A stretch of 64,000 bases of DNA from a virus: positions 307,740-371,739 of IMG/VR virus record IMGVR_UViG_3300027985_000843; one strand, written 5' to 3'. Shown here one piece after another: positions 24,328-32,967 of the stretch; positions within the stretch are counted from its first letter, which is position 1, and each line of letters opens with the position of its first letter. The position numbers were made by a program, and so were the translations under genes. The notes under the pieces were generated by a model that was not told the origin of the DNA, did not search any database, and saw only the letters and a list, made by a program, of their open reading frames with translations.

Positions 24328-24516
24328 GTGCCAACCCTCTTCTGTGTTGACTGCTACGCCCACAACGACAAGCCGCTCATTGTCGAATCTCCCGACGATA
24401 AGCTCACGATCAAGTGCGACCGAACCTGTGATGGAGACGGCCCTGTCACGGACGAAGACGGGCTGAGGAAAATCCGACGAGACAAGAATCCAAAGAAGAC
24501 AACGGCGCCGGTGTAG
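24328..24516 (+). CDS. Hypothetical Cys-containing protein, 62 aa
   Basis: GTG 24328 with AGGAG upstream, behind a P2 element (CGGTGTATGTT) that leaves a ~25-nt leader. CxxC near the N-terminus and a second pair around CDRTC suggest a zinc knuckle. Basic C-terminus. Its last codons form the next P2 promoter. Confidence 0.6.
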   Translation: MPTLFCVDCYAHNDKPLIVESPDDKLTIKCDRTCDGDGPVTDEDGLRKIRRDKNPKKTTAPV

Positions 24517-24525
24517 GGTTCCCTC

Positions 24526-25392
24526 ATGGGAACCTTCAACGCCACCTGCTGTGTGTCCAGTCTGCCAATCCTCGAAGGCGAGCCCGCCGTAGAGATTCTC
24601 CTCCTGCCCGGCAGGACTCACCCACACAAGGAAGCTTGCTTTCCCACCCTCGGAAGCTACTCTGGGTCCAGTCACGGTCCCGGGTCCTTCTACCGCCCAT
24701 TCCTGTGGCCCATCCACGGGATCTATGGAAGTGCCGGCTCTCTGTTCGCTGAGTACGAGGACGACCCCCAGCCCACGGTAGCAGTTCCCGAGCTGTTCGA
24801 GCGTCTCCTGTTTCAGTCGCTGAGGCACACCGCCGAGATGATTCCGGAAGGGGACTCGCCCGAGTATGTCCAGTGCGAGCCTATGTCGCTGAACGAGCTG
24901 CTCAAGCGAAGGGCCTACTTCCACCATCCTGTCAAGATCGACACCTCGTTCGGGTGGATGCCCCTGTACTCAACTCTCGTTCGCAAGGACATCTGGGACG
25001 CCCTCCAGGGCCTCGCTTTCGAAGAGATCCATGAAGGGGCTGAGGAGTACCTCCGCGACATGAAGAAGCCGGCGGGTCTGGCAGAAGCTCTCAGTCGAAC
25101 GGCGTCGCTGGAGGGGTGGGACAACATGTTCTGCCATGTGTTGTATCCGTACGGGATAGTGGGCATCGACAGGCACCTGCTGGAAGTGCCCCTGCAAGAC
25201 GCCCAGAAGGTCGTTGCTGCCCTCGTCGAGCTGCTCCACGTCGACGCACACATGGACTTGCTCCGGAAGCACTGGGGGCCCATGACGGGGGCGGGGAGCC
25301 AAGATGACGAGTTCGACGCCCACGTCCGGTTTGCCGACATCGTTCGGAAGATTGCGGTCACCAAGCGTGACGAATTGTCCGAACGATACTGA
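24526..25392 (+). CDS. Hypothetical protein, 288 aa
   Basis: P2 (CCGGTGTAGGGT, 6 nt, ATG). One of the larger unknown proteins: an N-terminal beta-rich part with an early CC pair, then helical segments from about residue 80. No recognisable motif. The C-terminal codons contain the next P1 promoter. Confidence 0.7.
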   Translation: MGTFNATCCVSSLPILEGEPAVEILLLPGRTHPHKEACFPTLGSYSGSSHGPGSFYRPFLWPIHGIYGSAGSLFAEYEDDPQPTVAVPELFERLLFQSLRHTAEMIPEGDSPEYVQCEPMSLNELLKRRAYFHHPVKIDTSFGWMPLYSTLVRKDIWDALQGLAFEEIHEGAEEYLRDMKKPAGLAEALSRTASLEGWDNMFCHVLYPYGIVGIDRHLLEVPLQDAQKVVAALVELLHVDAHMDLLRKHWGPMTGAGSQDDEFDAHVRFADIVRKIAVTKRDELSERY

Positions 25393-25412
25393 CCGACCAG
25401 CGTAGTAGAGCT

Positions 25413-25613
25413 ATGGATATCGAGAAGCTAGCGTCCAGGCCGAACGTCCAGGCCGAAGCTGTCGTAAACTTCCTGTCGTCCCTCGAAGGGCTCACCTACC
25501 AAGAGGCCGTCGCGAACTGCGAGTGCGACGCCCAGTCCTACGGGTGGAATCACGAGACCTCTGGGGCCATCCGGGAAGGGCTCGTCCAGCACTACTTCCG
25601 CGACAATCGCTGA
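25413..25613 (+). CDS. Hypothetical protein, 66 aa
   Basis: P1 promoter at 25379-25407 overlaps the end of the upstream gene; leaderless ATG 25413. Small helical acidic protein. Unknown function. Confidence 0.7.
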   Translation: MDIEKLASRPNVQAEAVVNFLSSLEGLTYQEAVANCECDAQSYGWNHETSGAIREGLVQHYFRDNR

Positions 25614-25634
25614 GTCCGGTGTATGGTCCAGGCC

Positions 25635-26822
25635 ATGACTAAGTGGATCAGCACCAAGGACAAGGACAAGCTACCCGAACCAGGAACGGGCGTTCTCGCC
25701 CTCATAGACGGAGTCCCCACGACCATGAAGTGGGACGGCATTCAATGGGTACGGGAAGGGGGCTTCCCCTCTCCCCCCACTCACTGGATGCCTCTGCCCG
25801 AGCTACCGAAAGGGGTGGTTGGCAAGTACCCGAAGACTCCGAAGGTCAAGAAGCCTCCCAGGGCCAAGGCTACATTTCTGCTGGTGTTTCAGGCCGTTCT
25901 CGCTGCGTCGGCCGAGGGGCCGTCTACTATCTCTGGCATCGATCGGTACCTCACTCGTAAGGGCGTCAATCTGTCGTCAGCAAGTCGCATCCTCAAAACA
26001 CTGCATCAATGCAACATTCTCTCGGAGAGCGAGAGCCGCTACGCCGTCGCCCCCGAGGCACGCTTCGTCTACGAATGGCTTGAGGGCTTGACCCGCCCCC
26101 TCTCCCTAGAAGCCATTCGGCGGGCAGGAGAGGCCCAATACGGCTCTCGAAAGATGGACATCATCATCATCGCTCTGCACGAGGCCGGGATACTCCAGTA
26201 CGTCGAGCACGACAGCAATGAAATCAAGGGATTTTTGATCAACGGGGTGGAACCGACCTTCCAAGACGAGGCTGGAGCCGAAACGATCGAGCCCCTGATC
26301 TTCAAAATCCTCACCACGAGGAAACTCACTCAGAAAGAAGCGATCGTCCGATTCGTGCACGTAGGGAGCGGAGCTTCGTTCGTGTCAGTCCTGAGCTACT
26401 GCGACGGGTTGATCGACAAGGGCATCGTCGCTCGGGATGACTTCGGACAGTGGCGGTGGGTCGGGAAGCCTTCCAGGGTCCGGGAGGGTGCGGACACGCC
26501 GCCCATGTGGCGGGTAGAATCAGTTCTCGCCCCTGAGCCTGCTCTTGAGCCACCCGCCCCGGATATCTCTGAATCGTGGAAGGCCGCCATTCAAAGCGTC
26601 CACCCCAACGACCTGTTCGTGATCTTCCGCTACCCAACGAACGGCCACATTTCTCGTATCCAGCGCATCCCGGGGGACACTCCCGTGTCCAAGCTGTCGG
26701 TCGAGTCGCGATCCGAATACATGACCGGCTACCAAGTCAGGTTCATGTTGTATTCCACCGCAGAAGCCCTAGGGCACGTCTTCCGAACTCCTGGCGCGGA
26801 ATTCGATCTGCATACGCCCTGA
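25635..26822 (+). CDS. Protein with tandem winged-helix-like domains, 395 aa
   Basis: P2 (CCGGTGTATGGT, 7 nt, ATG). Residues 1-70 contain a small Trp-rich domain (KWISTKDKDKLPEPG) of the DUF551-like kind. Residues 80-290 hold about three winged-helix-like units (for example SGIDRYLTRKGVNLSSASRILKTL and TQKEAIVRFVHVGSGASFVSVL). The C-terminal 100 residues are a separate domain. Likely a DNA-binding regulator; targets unknown. Confidence 0.65.
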   Translation: MTKWISTKDKDKLPEPGTGVLALIDGVPTTMKWDGIQWVREGGFPSPPTHWMPLPELPKGVVGKYPKTPKVKKPPRAKATFLLVFQAVLAASAEGPSTISGIDRYLTRKGVNLSSASRILKTLHQCNILSESESRYAVAPEARFVYEWLEGLTRPLSLEAIRRAGEAQYGSRKMDIIIIALHEAGILQYVEHDSNEIKGFLINGVEPTFQDEAGAETIEPLIFKILTTRKLTQKEAIVRFVHVGSGASFVSVLSYCDGLIDKGIVARDDFGQWRWVGKPSRVREGADTPPMWRVESVLAPEPALEPPAPDISESWKAAIQSVHPNDLFVIFRYPTNGHISRIQRIPGDTPVSKLSVESRSEYMTGYQVRFMLYSTAEALGHVFRTPGAEFDLHTP

Positions 26823-26841
26823 CCGGTGTATGGTCCAGGCC

Positions 26842-27204
26842 ATGAAGCAATTCAGCCTTGAGTTGTTCGCCAACGCCTTCACGCTCGTGGAAGCCCAGGA
26901 GAGCTTCGTGCACATCGTCATGGGGCACCCTCAGAGCCTCAAGGCCATGGTTGCGATCATCAGCGCCATCCAGAAGGATGCCGTGAAACATAGGACCGTG
27001 TGGGACGCCCTCATCGTCGAGAACGAAAGCATGCGTCGCGGCGTTCTTCATCTGAGGTCGAGCATCTACAGCCGCCCCAAAGTAGCATCCCTCGCAGTGC
27101 CGGGCCCGGTCATCGAGGCGAGCCTTCAGCAGCTGACCAAACTGCCGGTAAGGCTGGACGAACACCCCGGGAGTCATTGGACCCTCAAGGTAGACTTCAA
27201 TTGA
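26842..27204 (+). CDS. Hypothetical protein, 120 aa
   Basis: P2 (CCGGTGTATGGT), leaderless ATG 26842, with the same promoter spacer as the previous gene. Helical soluble protein. Stop overlaps the next TTG start (TTGA). Confidence 0.7.
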   Translation: MKQFSLELFANAFTLVEAQESFVHIVMGHPQSLKAMVAIISAIQKDAVKHRTVWDALIVENESMRRGVLHLRSSIYSRPKVASLAVPGPVIEASLQQLTKLPVRLDEHPGSHWTLKVDFN

Positions 27205-27599
27205 CGCTGATTGTTAACGGCCACCCCGCTTCTCTGACCGAGTGGCTTGCAACGCAGCACTCTGACCCCAAGGTTCAAGTTGCGGCCGGCTGGATGATTA
27301 TCGAAACAAGGCTACGGCACATGATCAAACCAGGCAGCATCTATCAGCATTTCAAGGGCGAATACTACTACGTCGTCGGTCTGGCAAAGCACAGCGAGAC
27401 GGGCGAGGTCATGGTTGTCTACCGGCACTCAGGACAAGCTGACGTGGAGAACGAAGACGGCACTCTGCGAAAAGTCTTCGTGAAACCCGGCCCCTACCAC
27501 GAGACATGGGTCCGCCCCCTGTCCATGTGGGCTGAACCCACCGACCGGTGGCCTGATGGCATCACTCGGCCACGGTTCGTCCTTGTCGAGGAGCCATGA
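27201..27599 (+). CDS. DUF1653-domain protein, 132 aa
   Basis: The signature YQHFKGEYYYVVGLAKHSETGEVMVVYRHS...VRPLSMW (residues ~48-112, shown here as separated parts: YQHFKGEYYYVVG, then MVVYRHS, then VRPLSMW) matches DUF1653. This small beta domain is common in phages, of unknown function. The start is a TTG overlapping the previous stop. The N-terminal 45 residues are an added helical region. Confidence 0.75.
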   Translation: MTLIVNGHPASLTEWLATQHSDPKVQVAAGWMIIETRLRHMIKPGSIYQHFKGEYYYVVGLAKHSETGEVMVVYRHSGQADVENEDGTLRKVFVKPGPYHETWVRPLSMWAEPTDRWPDGITRPRFVLVEEP

Positions 27600-27712
27600 G
27601 GGAATCGCTCAAGAACTTCGCATACCTCCTCGCACTGGGGGCTATCGTCCTCGTGTCAGCAGCCCTTGCCCTGCTACTGCACCGTGGGTGCGTACAGTTC
27701 ATGTTGTCGTGA
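27596..27712 (+). CDS. Small membrane peptide, 38 aa
   Basis: Coupled to the DUF1653 gene by ATGA. One transmembrane helix (about residues 9-28), rich in Leu and Ala. No other motif. It may be a holin-like or regulatory peptide, but nothing shows this. Confidence 0.55.
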   Translation: MRESLKNFAYLLALGAIVLVSAALALLLHRGCVQFMLS

Positions 27713-27783
27713 ACCGAATCTTTGCCCCCTACATTCCATTGACGTGTGGCTTGACCCCCAGCCCTACCAGGAGGACGTTCAAC

Positions 27784-28140
27784 GTGAGCAAGGAGCCAAA
27801 GAAGCCCAAGGGAGCTATGGCCGAAGCCCGCAAGCGACACCTCAACCAGCAAGCCGCTTCCGATGCCCTCAAGAGGCTCAGGGAAGGGTTGGAGGTCGAC
27901 GTGACTGCCTTCGGCATCGACCGCAAGCTTGCCACCTTCCACGTAAGGCCCATCGAGCACGGAGAAGACCCGGCCTTGTGGGAGCCCTTCCCCGGTCAGC
28001 TTGTGCTGTGCGTGTGTGGGCGCCGCCTCCGCGTCATGCATTATGTCTGGAAGGATGGCTTCAACGTGGCGGATTGTCGTGACGTCATACGACTCCCGGA
28101 AGAGCAGATCTACGGGGTCGTGGACGACAAGAACCGCTGA
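27784..28140 (+). CDS. Hypothetical protein, 118 aa
   Basis: GTG 27784 with AGGAGG eight nt upstream. Basic N-terminal helix (KEPKKPKGAMAEARKRHLNQQ), then a beta-rich domain with CVCGRRLRV, a possible half zinc site. Overlaps the convergent DUF5661 gene by 31 nt. Confidence 0.65.
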   Translation: MSKEPKKPKGAMAEARKRHLNQQAASDALKRLREGLEVDVTAFGIDRKLATFHVRPIEHGEDPALWEPFPGQLVLCVCGRRLRVMHYVWKDGFNVADCRDVIRLPEEQIYGVVDDKNR

Positions 28141-28547
28141 ACCACCCGGTGTGCCTTCTTGGCTTCCAGGTCGGACTCCATCTTGTCCAACGCCTCGTAA
28201 TACTTGGGCGACTCGGCCAAGTGATCCAAGACGATCTTCTCAGCCAGCTCACGATCCTTCGTATGCTCCAACTCGACCTTGATCCCCTTCTCGATGGTCT
28301 CTTTGGGGAAGTCCTTGGCCGAGACCCCTTCTTTCTCCGCCCGGCCGCCAGGATTGACCTTGGACCGCTCGTTCATGGCCCACAGAGAAGCGTAGGCATA
28401 GATCTCGCTCTCCAGGACATGGGCATCCAAACCCAGATCCTCCGCGAGCTTGTGCACCTTCGAATCGTCGATGGGCTTGCCCTTGGCGTCGGCAAGAAGG
28501 TCAATGACCTTCTTTCGTCCCTCGTCCGTGAGCTTGGCAGTCTTCAT
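28110..28547 (-). CDS. DUF5661-like protein, 145 aa
   Basis: The C-terminal part contains KGIKVELEHTKDRELAEKI, DHLAESPKYYEAL and KME, the pattern of DUF5661: a short helical domain seen in phage and bacterial proteins, function unknown. The N-terminal half is another helical region. ATG 28547 chosen; no clear P1 or P2. Confidence 0.65.
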   Translation of the reverse strand: MKTAKLTDEGRKKVIDLLADAKGKPIDDSKVHKLAEDLGLDAHVLESEIYAYASLWAMNERSKVNPGGRAEKEGVSAKDFPKETIEKGIKVELEHTKDRELAEKIVLDHLAESPKYYEALDKMESDLEAKKAHRVVQRFLSSTTP

Positions 28548-28661
28548 ATCCAACCCAAGCAACAAGAAGATCTGGTGTACCTTTCCGGGTAGTCGTCCGT
28601 TCTGCGATCGAAAGAGTGAGCACTTCCGTACCCGATGGCCGTATTCTAATGCGAGGTCGAC

Positions 28662-29021
28662 ATGAAATTATGCCAAAACCACTGGGATGAGCTGGTACAA
28701 GCCATCAAGGACAGGGGTCTATCCAAGCTCAACTCCACCACCTCCAAGGAAGCCATGCGTCGAATGGTCGACTCTGTGGGCGAGCAGGCCATTACGGCGA
28801 GCAACTTCGACCCCCTGATCAACGCCAACATGGCTATCTGGAGCAACTCCATCGAAGTCGTTGGCTTGGAAATCCTACAGCTTGAAGGCTGCCCCGTGTG
28901 CTTCCTGATCGAAAACTGCGGGTGCGGGAGCGACGACTGCGAATACCGCAAGTGGGTGGGGTACGCAGCCGATGACCAAGTGGTCGAAGCAAAGAAGCAC
29001 GGCTTCGTAGGCGACAGGTGA
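28662..29021 (+). CDS. Hypothetical Cys-rich protein, 119 aa
   Basis: ATG 28662 with GCGAGG upstream and a TATTCT about 20 nt away. Helical N-terminal 75 residues, then a Cys cluster (CPVCFLIENCGCGSDDC) that probably binds zinc. Overlaps the next gene (GTGA). Confidence 0.65.
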   Translation: MKLCQNHWDELVQAIKDRGLSKLNSTTSKEAMRRMVDSVGEQAITASNFDPLINANMAIWSNSIEVVGLEILQLEGCPVCFLIENCGCGSDDCEYRKWVGYAADDQVVEAKKHGFVGDR

Positions 29022-29356
29022 CCTCTCCTTACCGAATTCCGGCCGGTCCCTCTCAGCCCGTCAGGAAGGTACATGAGAGGCCCGTCGAGGCCGCGAGGTA
29101 CCGAAACGCCTCCGAGATGTTTGAGTCGATTCTGGGGGCCGTACGGCGGCACGGTGGGCCGGTTTTGACTTGGACCGACTCTCGCCTGTGGGGACTGTTC
29201 TACGATATGCCCCACGCAAGGCTCAGATGGGCCATCGCTCCACACGACATGGCCCGCAGCTGTCCCGAACACCTCCGACCCTATCTCAAGACCGACGGGG
29301 GGTTAGCCCGCATCGCGGCTGCACTTTCATGCGGAACCGACCGCCCTGGTGTATAA
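29018..29356 (+). CDS. Hypothetical protein, 112 aa
   Basis: GTG start overlapping the upstream stop. Arg/Pro-rich N-terminus and a Trp-containing centre. The stop lies inside the P2 promoter of the next gene. No family. Confidence 0.6.
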   Translation: MTSPYRIPAGPSQPVRKVHERPVEAARYRNASEMFESILGAVRRHGGPVLTWTDSRLWGLFYDMPHARLRWAIAPHDMARSCPEHLRPYLKTDGGLARIAAALSCGTDRPGV

Positions 29357-29363
29357 TGGGGGC
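29341..29363 (+). promoter_or_regulatory. P2 promoter with perfect TATAAT
   Basis: TGGTGTATAAT followed by 6 nt and ATG. This copy shows that the variable TATNNT in P2 is the -10 hexamer, and so that transcripts should begin at or within a base of the start codon. Confidence 0.75.
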
Positions 29364-29864
29364 ATGAACCGTCGAGACTTCTCGAAAGCCCTCGTGGCCG
29401 CCCCCGTCATCGCCACCACTTCCCAGACGGCCTTCGCCTTCATGGAGAAGCCTGTGAAGACGGCCCCGCCCGAGCCTCCTCTTGAGCCCCCTTCCAGCTG
29501 CACCATCATCGTCAATCCGAGAGATGGCAAATTCGCTACGGAATTTGAGATATGCGTCGAGCAGGCGTTCAAAAACTTGCAGCCGGAAGACGTCGACGGC
29601 CCAATCTACTTTGATCCCAGAACCATGTACAACAAGCCGTGGCTCATGGTTCCGGGGCTCAAGGACAACACCCTCACTACACCCCCGGATGTCATCTTCA
29701 GACAGCGTCGATTCGACATCATCGATCGAGCCGTGGACCTGCGCCTCTCCCAGTACGGCAAGGTCGTGGGCTTTCGCCCGACGGACATCAATGAGTGGCA
29801 TGCCCGCCGGAAGGCCGCCCGCCAGTTTCTGCTGCGTGTCCTCGTCACGTTCCGAATGAGGTAA
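29364..29864 (+). CDS. Exported protein with Tat-type signal, 166 aa
   Basis: The N-terminus MNRRDFSKALVAAPVIATT...AFA has a twin-arginine RRDFSK motif, a hydrophobic core and a plausible AxA cleavage site near residue 25. This is unusual for a phage protein and implies export of a folded product. The mature part is soluble, Pro-rich at first, with no recognised family. Controlled by the TATAAT-containing P2. Confidence 0.65.
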   Translation: MNRRDFSKALVAAPVIATTSQTAFAFMEKPVKTAPPEPPLEPPSSCTIIVNPRDGKFATEFEICVEQAFKNLQPEDVDGPIYFDPRTMYNKPWLMVPGLKDNTLTTPPDVIFRQRRFDIIDRAVDLRLSQYGKVVGFRPTDINEWHARRKAARQFLLRVLVTFRMR

Positions 29865-29867
29865 CCC

Positions 29868-30200
29868 GTGTTCTACGGACCAGTGCTCCCCGAATTCAGG
29901 CACATCAAGTGCGGGCAATACAAGAACCCGGTCAGGATGTTCAAAGACATCCTGGTGGCCGTCGTAGCGACCGAGGGCGAACATCCCGTCTTGTGTTGCG
30001 ACGACCCTACCAACAAGCTCATGGGCTTCACCACGTACGCGATTCGAGACGGCATGCAGTACGAGTGGAAGTGGTTCATCCACATCAATGACTTCGTTCG
30101 ATACTCCCGGTACAACGCGGAACTCTGCAAGAAGTTACTCAGCTGTGAAGACCGGGTTGAAATCGCCGCCACCCTCTCGAAAGGCCAGATGCCCTCATGA
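29868..30200 (+). CDS. Hypothetical protein, 110 aa
   Basis: GTG start 29868, four nt after the exported protein, presumably in the same transcript. Aromatic-rich alpha/beta protein with VLCCDDP. Overlaps the next gene by ATGA. Confidence 0.65.
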   Translation: MFYGPVLPEFRHIKCGQYKNPVRMFKDILVAVVATEGEHPVLCCDDPTNKLMGFTTYAIRDGMQYEWKWFIHINDFVRYSRYNAELCKKLLSCEDRVEIAATLSKGQMPS

Positions 30201-30766
30201 GCGACAACCTCCGCACCGACCCTCTCATACAGCAGGCCGTCGAAGAGACGAACCGATGGTTTAATCACAAGCGGGCCCGTCTCATGGTCCACGGCACCGT
30301 AAAAGAGAAGGCCGACCTCCAACGGCTTATCGATGGTATGGGCCCTGATGAGAGGATGCGGTTCCTACGTGATGTCCAGTTCGTCAAGGACGCTCACCAG
30401 CGGAAGCTCCGCAAGCGGCCATACTGCAATGGTCTCGAAGGGCTCGACCCCGAGTGCAGGGAGCTTGCTGAGGCTCTCAACGATCAGCCGGGAGTCGTGA
30501 CCATCGGGTCTTGCTCCGGCCACGGGAAGCGGAACTTCTTCATCAGCTTCAAGATTGCGCCCGACATGAACGAAGACTATGCCTCCGACCTCGCTCGCCT
30601 CCTGTCTGGCCTAGAGGATGACCCCTCCTTCCGCCAAAGCTGGAGGATCGAGGCCAATTACACAAATGGTGTCTGGTTTGCTCTCCTTGGCCCCAAGGGA
30701 GCCTCGGGCGACGGCCTAGCCAAAACCCTCCGTCGACGAGATCAAGACGCTTCTGAGGGCACGTAG
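30197..30766 (+). CDS. Hypothetical protein, 189 aa
   Basis: ATGA-coupled. Contains VVTIGSCSGHGKRNFFISFKI (about residues 97-117). The CSGH motif after a beta strand recalls the TYW3-like and related small alpha/beta folds, but evidence is thin. The C-terminus is basic. Confidence 0.6.
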   Translation: MSDNLRTDPLIQQAVEETNRWFNHKRARLMVHGTVKEKADLQRLIDGMGPDERMRFLRDVQFVKDAHQRKLRKRPYCNGLEGLDPECRELAEALNDQPGVVTIGSCSGHGKRNFFISFKIAPDMNEDYASDLARLLSGLEDDPSFRQSWRIEANYTNGVWFALLGPKGASGDGLAKTLRRRDQDASEGT

Positions 30767-30784
30767 CGGTGTATGCTCCCATCC

Positions 30785-30967
30785 ATGAGCAGGGAATTCA
30801 TCAACGGTCAGATCGCTGAGAAGGCAAAGATCGCATCTCAGCTCATCACTGAAGTTCTGGCCGAGATGCCAGACGAGTTCCTCGAAGACCACCAGAAGAA
30901 CCTCAGCGAGGGGTGCGGCTCCCTTCAGCTCATCCACCACCTCCTCCGGCAACAGGACAAGAAGTGA
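30785..30967 (+). CDS. Hypothetical helical protein, 60 aa
   Basis: P2 (CGGTGTATGCT, 7 nt, ATG). Acidic helical protein ending in Gln/Lys. Stop overlaps the next GTG. No motif. Confidence 0.65.
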   Translation: MSREFINGQIAEKAKIASQLITEVLAEMPDEFLEDHQKNLSEGCGSLQLIHHLLRQQDKK

Positions 30968-31173
30968 GCCAAGACCTGAACCTCGCGGTCGTTCGGAAAG
31001 CTGCTCCAGCCCTGCTGAAGGGCCTGCGCCTCGCCACGTCTTACGCAGCAACCGCCGACGAACGCCTGTATCTTCAAAGCCTCACCTGTCAAGTCCAGAC
31101 ATTCATCGACACGCCCGAACCGACGTACGCCAAAGTCACCGTGCTCGCTCGTGACGGAGTCCCGGAAAAGTAA
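30964..31173 (+). CDS. Hypothetical protein, 69 aa
   Basis: GTG start overlapping the previous stop (GTGA). Helical N-terminal part and a short C-terminal strand region. Its stop overlaps the next ATG. Confidence 0.6.
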   Translation: MSQDLNLAVVRKAAPALLKGLRLATSYAATADERLYLQSLTCQVQTFIDTPEPTYAKVTVLARDGVPEK

Positions 31174-31772
31174 TGCACTCGCGACCATCCCATTGCTTCG
31201 ACTGCGACAGCAACACCACCCTCTACTCCGTCCATGACCACGTGTGGCTCAAAGCGTGGCCCGACTACCAAGAGGACAAAGCTCGGGTCGTGACTCGCTA
31301 CGGGGAGTACATTGTGGACGCGTACGAGGGTACGAAGCGCCACCCAATGAACTGCCTGTGCCTCTGTTTCGATTGCCTGGAGAAGCGCCTGGGCCGCCCC
31401 CTCACCATCGACGACTTCGACGGCACCCGAGCCAATGACGGCATCCGGTTCGGCCACAGCCTCGCTCAAATCAATAGGGGACGCCCCCTGAAGGTCATTC
31501 CCCTGGAAGATCTGCCGAAGGCTGCCTACAAAATCCTGCTCCTGCACAACTGTGAGTTCGCTATCGACGAGGAACTGACCTTCCTCCAAGGCGACGAGGT
31601 CGACTCTCTCTGGTTCATCAACCACGACTACCCCGACGCCAAGATCGCCCAGCGATGGGATGGGGCCGAGTGGTGCGCCACGGACTACGACGTCCTGGTT
31701 CGGTCCCTGCCAAAGACTACGCTGGAACTGCGCCATCTACACCACCCACTCCTCGACGAGGCGGAGACATGA
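31173..31772 (+). CDS. Paralog family C Cys-rich protein, 199 aa
   Basis: The N-terminal ~95 residues match the protein at 46423-46947: HCFDCDS, WPDYQE(D/E)KA, HPMNCLCLC, CLEKRLGRPLT. The Cys pairs probably form a zinc site. The C-terminal half (from ~110) differs between the paralogs, so a shared N-terminal module is joined to variable C-termini. Function unknown. Confidence 0.75.
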   Translation: MHSRPSHCFDCDSNTTLYSVHDHVWLKAWPDYQEDKARVVTRYGEYIVDAYEGTKRHPMNCLCLCFDCLEKRLGRPLTIDDFDGTRANDGIRFGHSLAQINRGRPLKVIPLEDLPKAAYKILLLHNCEFAIDEELTFLQGDEVDSLWFINHDYPDAKIAQRWDGAEWCATDYDVLVRSLPKTTLELRHLHHPLLDEAET

Positions 31773-32245
31773 AAGCCCACTACATAGCCTTCCCTCGGTT
31801 CAACAGCATCACCAGCAAACGCCGAACCGTCATACACATTCCGTACCTCCAGGACCCCATTCTTCGGGCCCAGAACCCCAAGCCAGGCGATTGGATCCTT
31901 CCTTCTAACGCCGACGCTGACGTCAACGCCCGGAAGATCGGCCCCTTCATGCGGGTCACCACCTCCGAGGTCGGCTTGCTCACCGACTTCCTGAAGCGAC
32001 GCGACGAACTGGAACGGCTTGATACGACGCTTCCGAAGTATCTGGACTCATGGCGGAAGGCCCACGGCGATTACTACAACACCCCTGCTATCCGCCTCGA
32101 AGTCGAATACCCCGGCATGCCCACCGACGAAGAAACCGTCGAAGAGCTGTGCAAGCAACTGCACTTCGTGGATGCCATAAAGCTCCAAGAAGACGCGCGT
32201 GTCCTGAGGGAGATTGAGGCCGTCGTCGCAGGTGGGGCGCCATGA
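31769..32245 (+). CDS. Hypothetical protein, 158 aa
   Basis: ATGA overlap with the previous gene. Alpha/beta soluble protein. Residues 90-158 are acidic and helical. No motif. The next gene also overlaps (ATGA). Confidence 0.65.
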   Translation: MKAHYIAFPRFNSITSKRRTVIHIPYLQDPILRAQNPKPGDWILPSNADADVNARKIGPFMRVTTSEVGLLTDFLKRRDELERLDTTLPKYLDSWRKAHGDYYNTPAIRLEVEYPGMPTDEETVEELCKQLHFVDAIKLQEDARVLREIEAVVAGGAP

Positions 32246-32499
32246 CAGCCTGCAAGCATTCGTGGGAACTGTACGGCAACCATCCGCCTGGTGAGGACCG
32301 GGAGCGCTTCTGGAAGTGCGTCTCGTGTGGCATCATCGGCTATCGGTGCGGGAGCAGGAGCACCCGCACGATCAAGTGCCACGTCAAGGGCTGCAACAAC
32401 CTCGCAGTCAACCGGATGTGGGGCCGGGACTACGCCGGCCGCCTCAAGTGGGTCTGCCAAAAGCATAGTGACAGCAACGATCTGGTGGTTACGCCTTGA
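32242..32499 (+). CDS. Zinc-binding protein, 85 aa
   Basis: Cys/His pairs CKHSWE, CVSCG, CHVKGC and CQKH make a likely two-site zinc protein. Basic in the middle (CGSRSTRTIKCHVKGC). Nucleic-acid or protein binding is plausible. Overlaps the C39-like gene as TTGA. Confidence 0.65.
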   Translation: MTACKHSWELYGNHPPGEDRERFWKCVSCGIIGYRCGSRSTRTIKCHVKGCNNLAVNRMWGRDYAGRLKWVCQKHSDSNDLVVTP

Positions 32500-32960
32500 A
32501 ACACGTTCAACAGCCGAGGGATTCTTCCTTGTGTGGGCACGCTGTGCTCGCCATGGTCTTAGGCTTGTCTCTCGACGAAGCTTGCGATCGTATGGGCCAC
32601 CGCCACGGCACCCGGACACGTGAGCTGGTCAAAGCCCTCGGGCCTGCTGCCCTCGACACCAGCCTCACCCGCATCTCCCGTCGCCACCCTATGCCCCACA
32701 CTTGTGTCCTCAAGGTTCGCTGGAACGGATCGCACCGATCGCACTTCGTCCTCAAGGTGGACTCCGACATCCACGACCCCGTTCTGACTGGTCCTGTGAC
32801 CCTCGAAGGCTGGTCGCAGGTGCTCAAGGAGTCCGGCCGGGTTACGAGTTTCTTGCCGGTTCGGCGCGTAACCGAGTGGGATATCTACTTCCAAAGTCTC
32901 GCAGACAAGGTCCGCACCAGGGCGGAAATCAAGGATCTCGTTGAATCTGTCCTACTATAG
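32496..32960 (+). CDS. C39-like cysteine peptidase, 154 aa
   Basis: The N-terminus SSLCGHAVLAMVLGLSLDEACDRMGHRHGTRTRELVKAL has the Q-x(6)-C-G start and helix pattern of peptidase C39 (quoted as location only, residues 10-49; key residue C13). The later SHFVLKVDSDIHDP gives the His and Asp. C39 peptidases cut double-glycine leaders; standalone phage copies are not characterised. TTG start coupled to the previous stop. Confidence 0.65.
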   Translation: MKHVQQPRDSSLCGHAVLAMVLGLSLDEACDRMGHRHGTRTRELVKALGPAALDTSLTRISRRHPMPHTCVLKVRWNGSHRSHFVLKVDSDIHDPVLTGPVTLEGWSQVLKESGRVTSFLPVRRVTEWDIYFQSLADKVRTRAEIKDLVESVLL

Positions 32961-32967
32961 GTCCAAC

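Noticed and set aside
23983-24927. 314-codon minus-strand frame
   Set aside because: It runs across three plus-strand genes with good starts and P2 promoters and has no start signal of its own.
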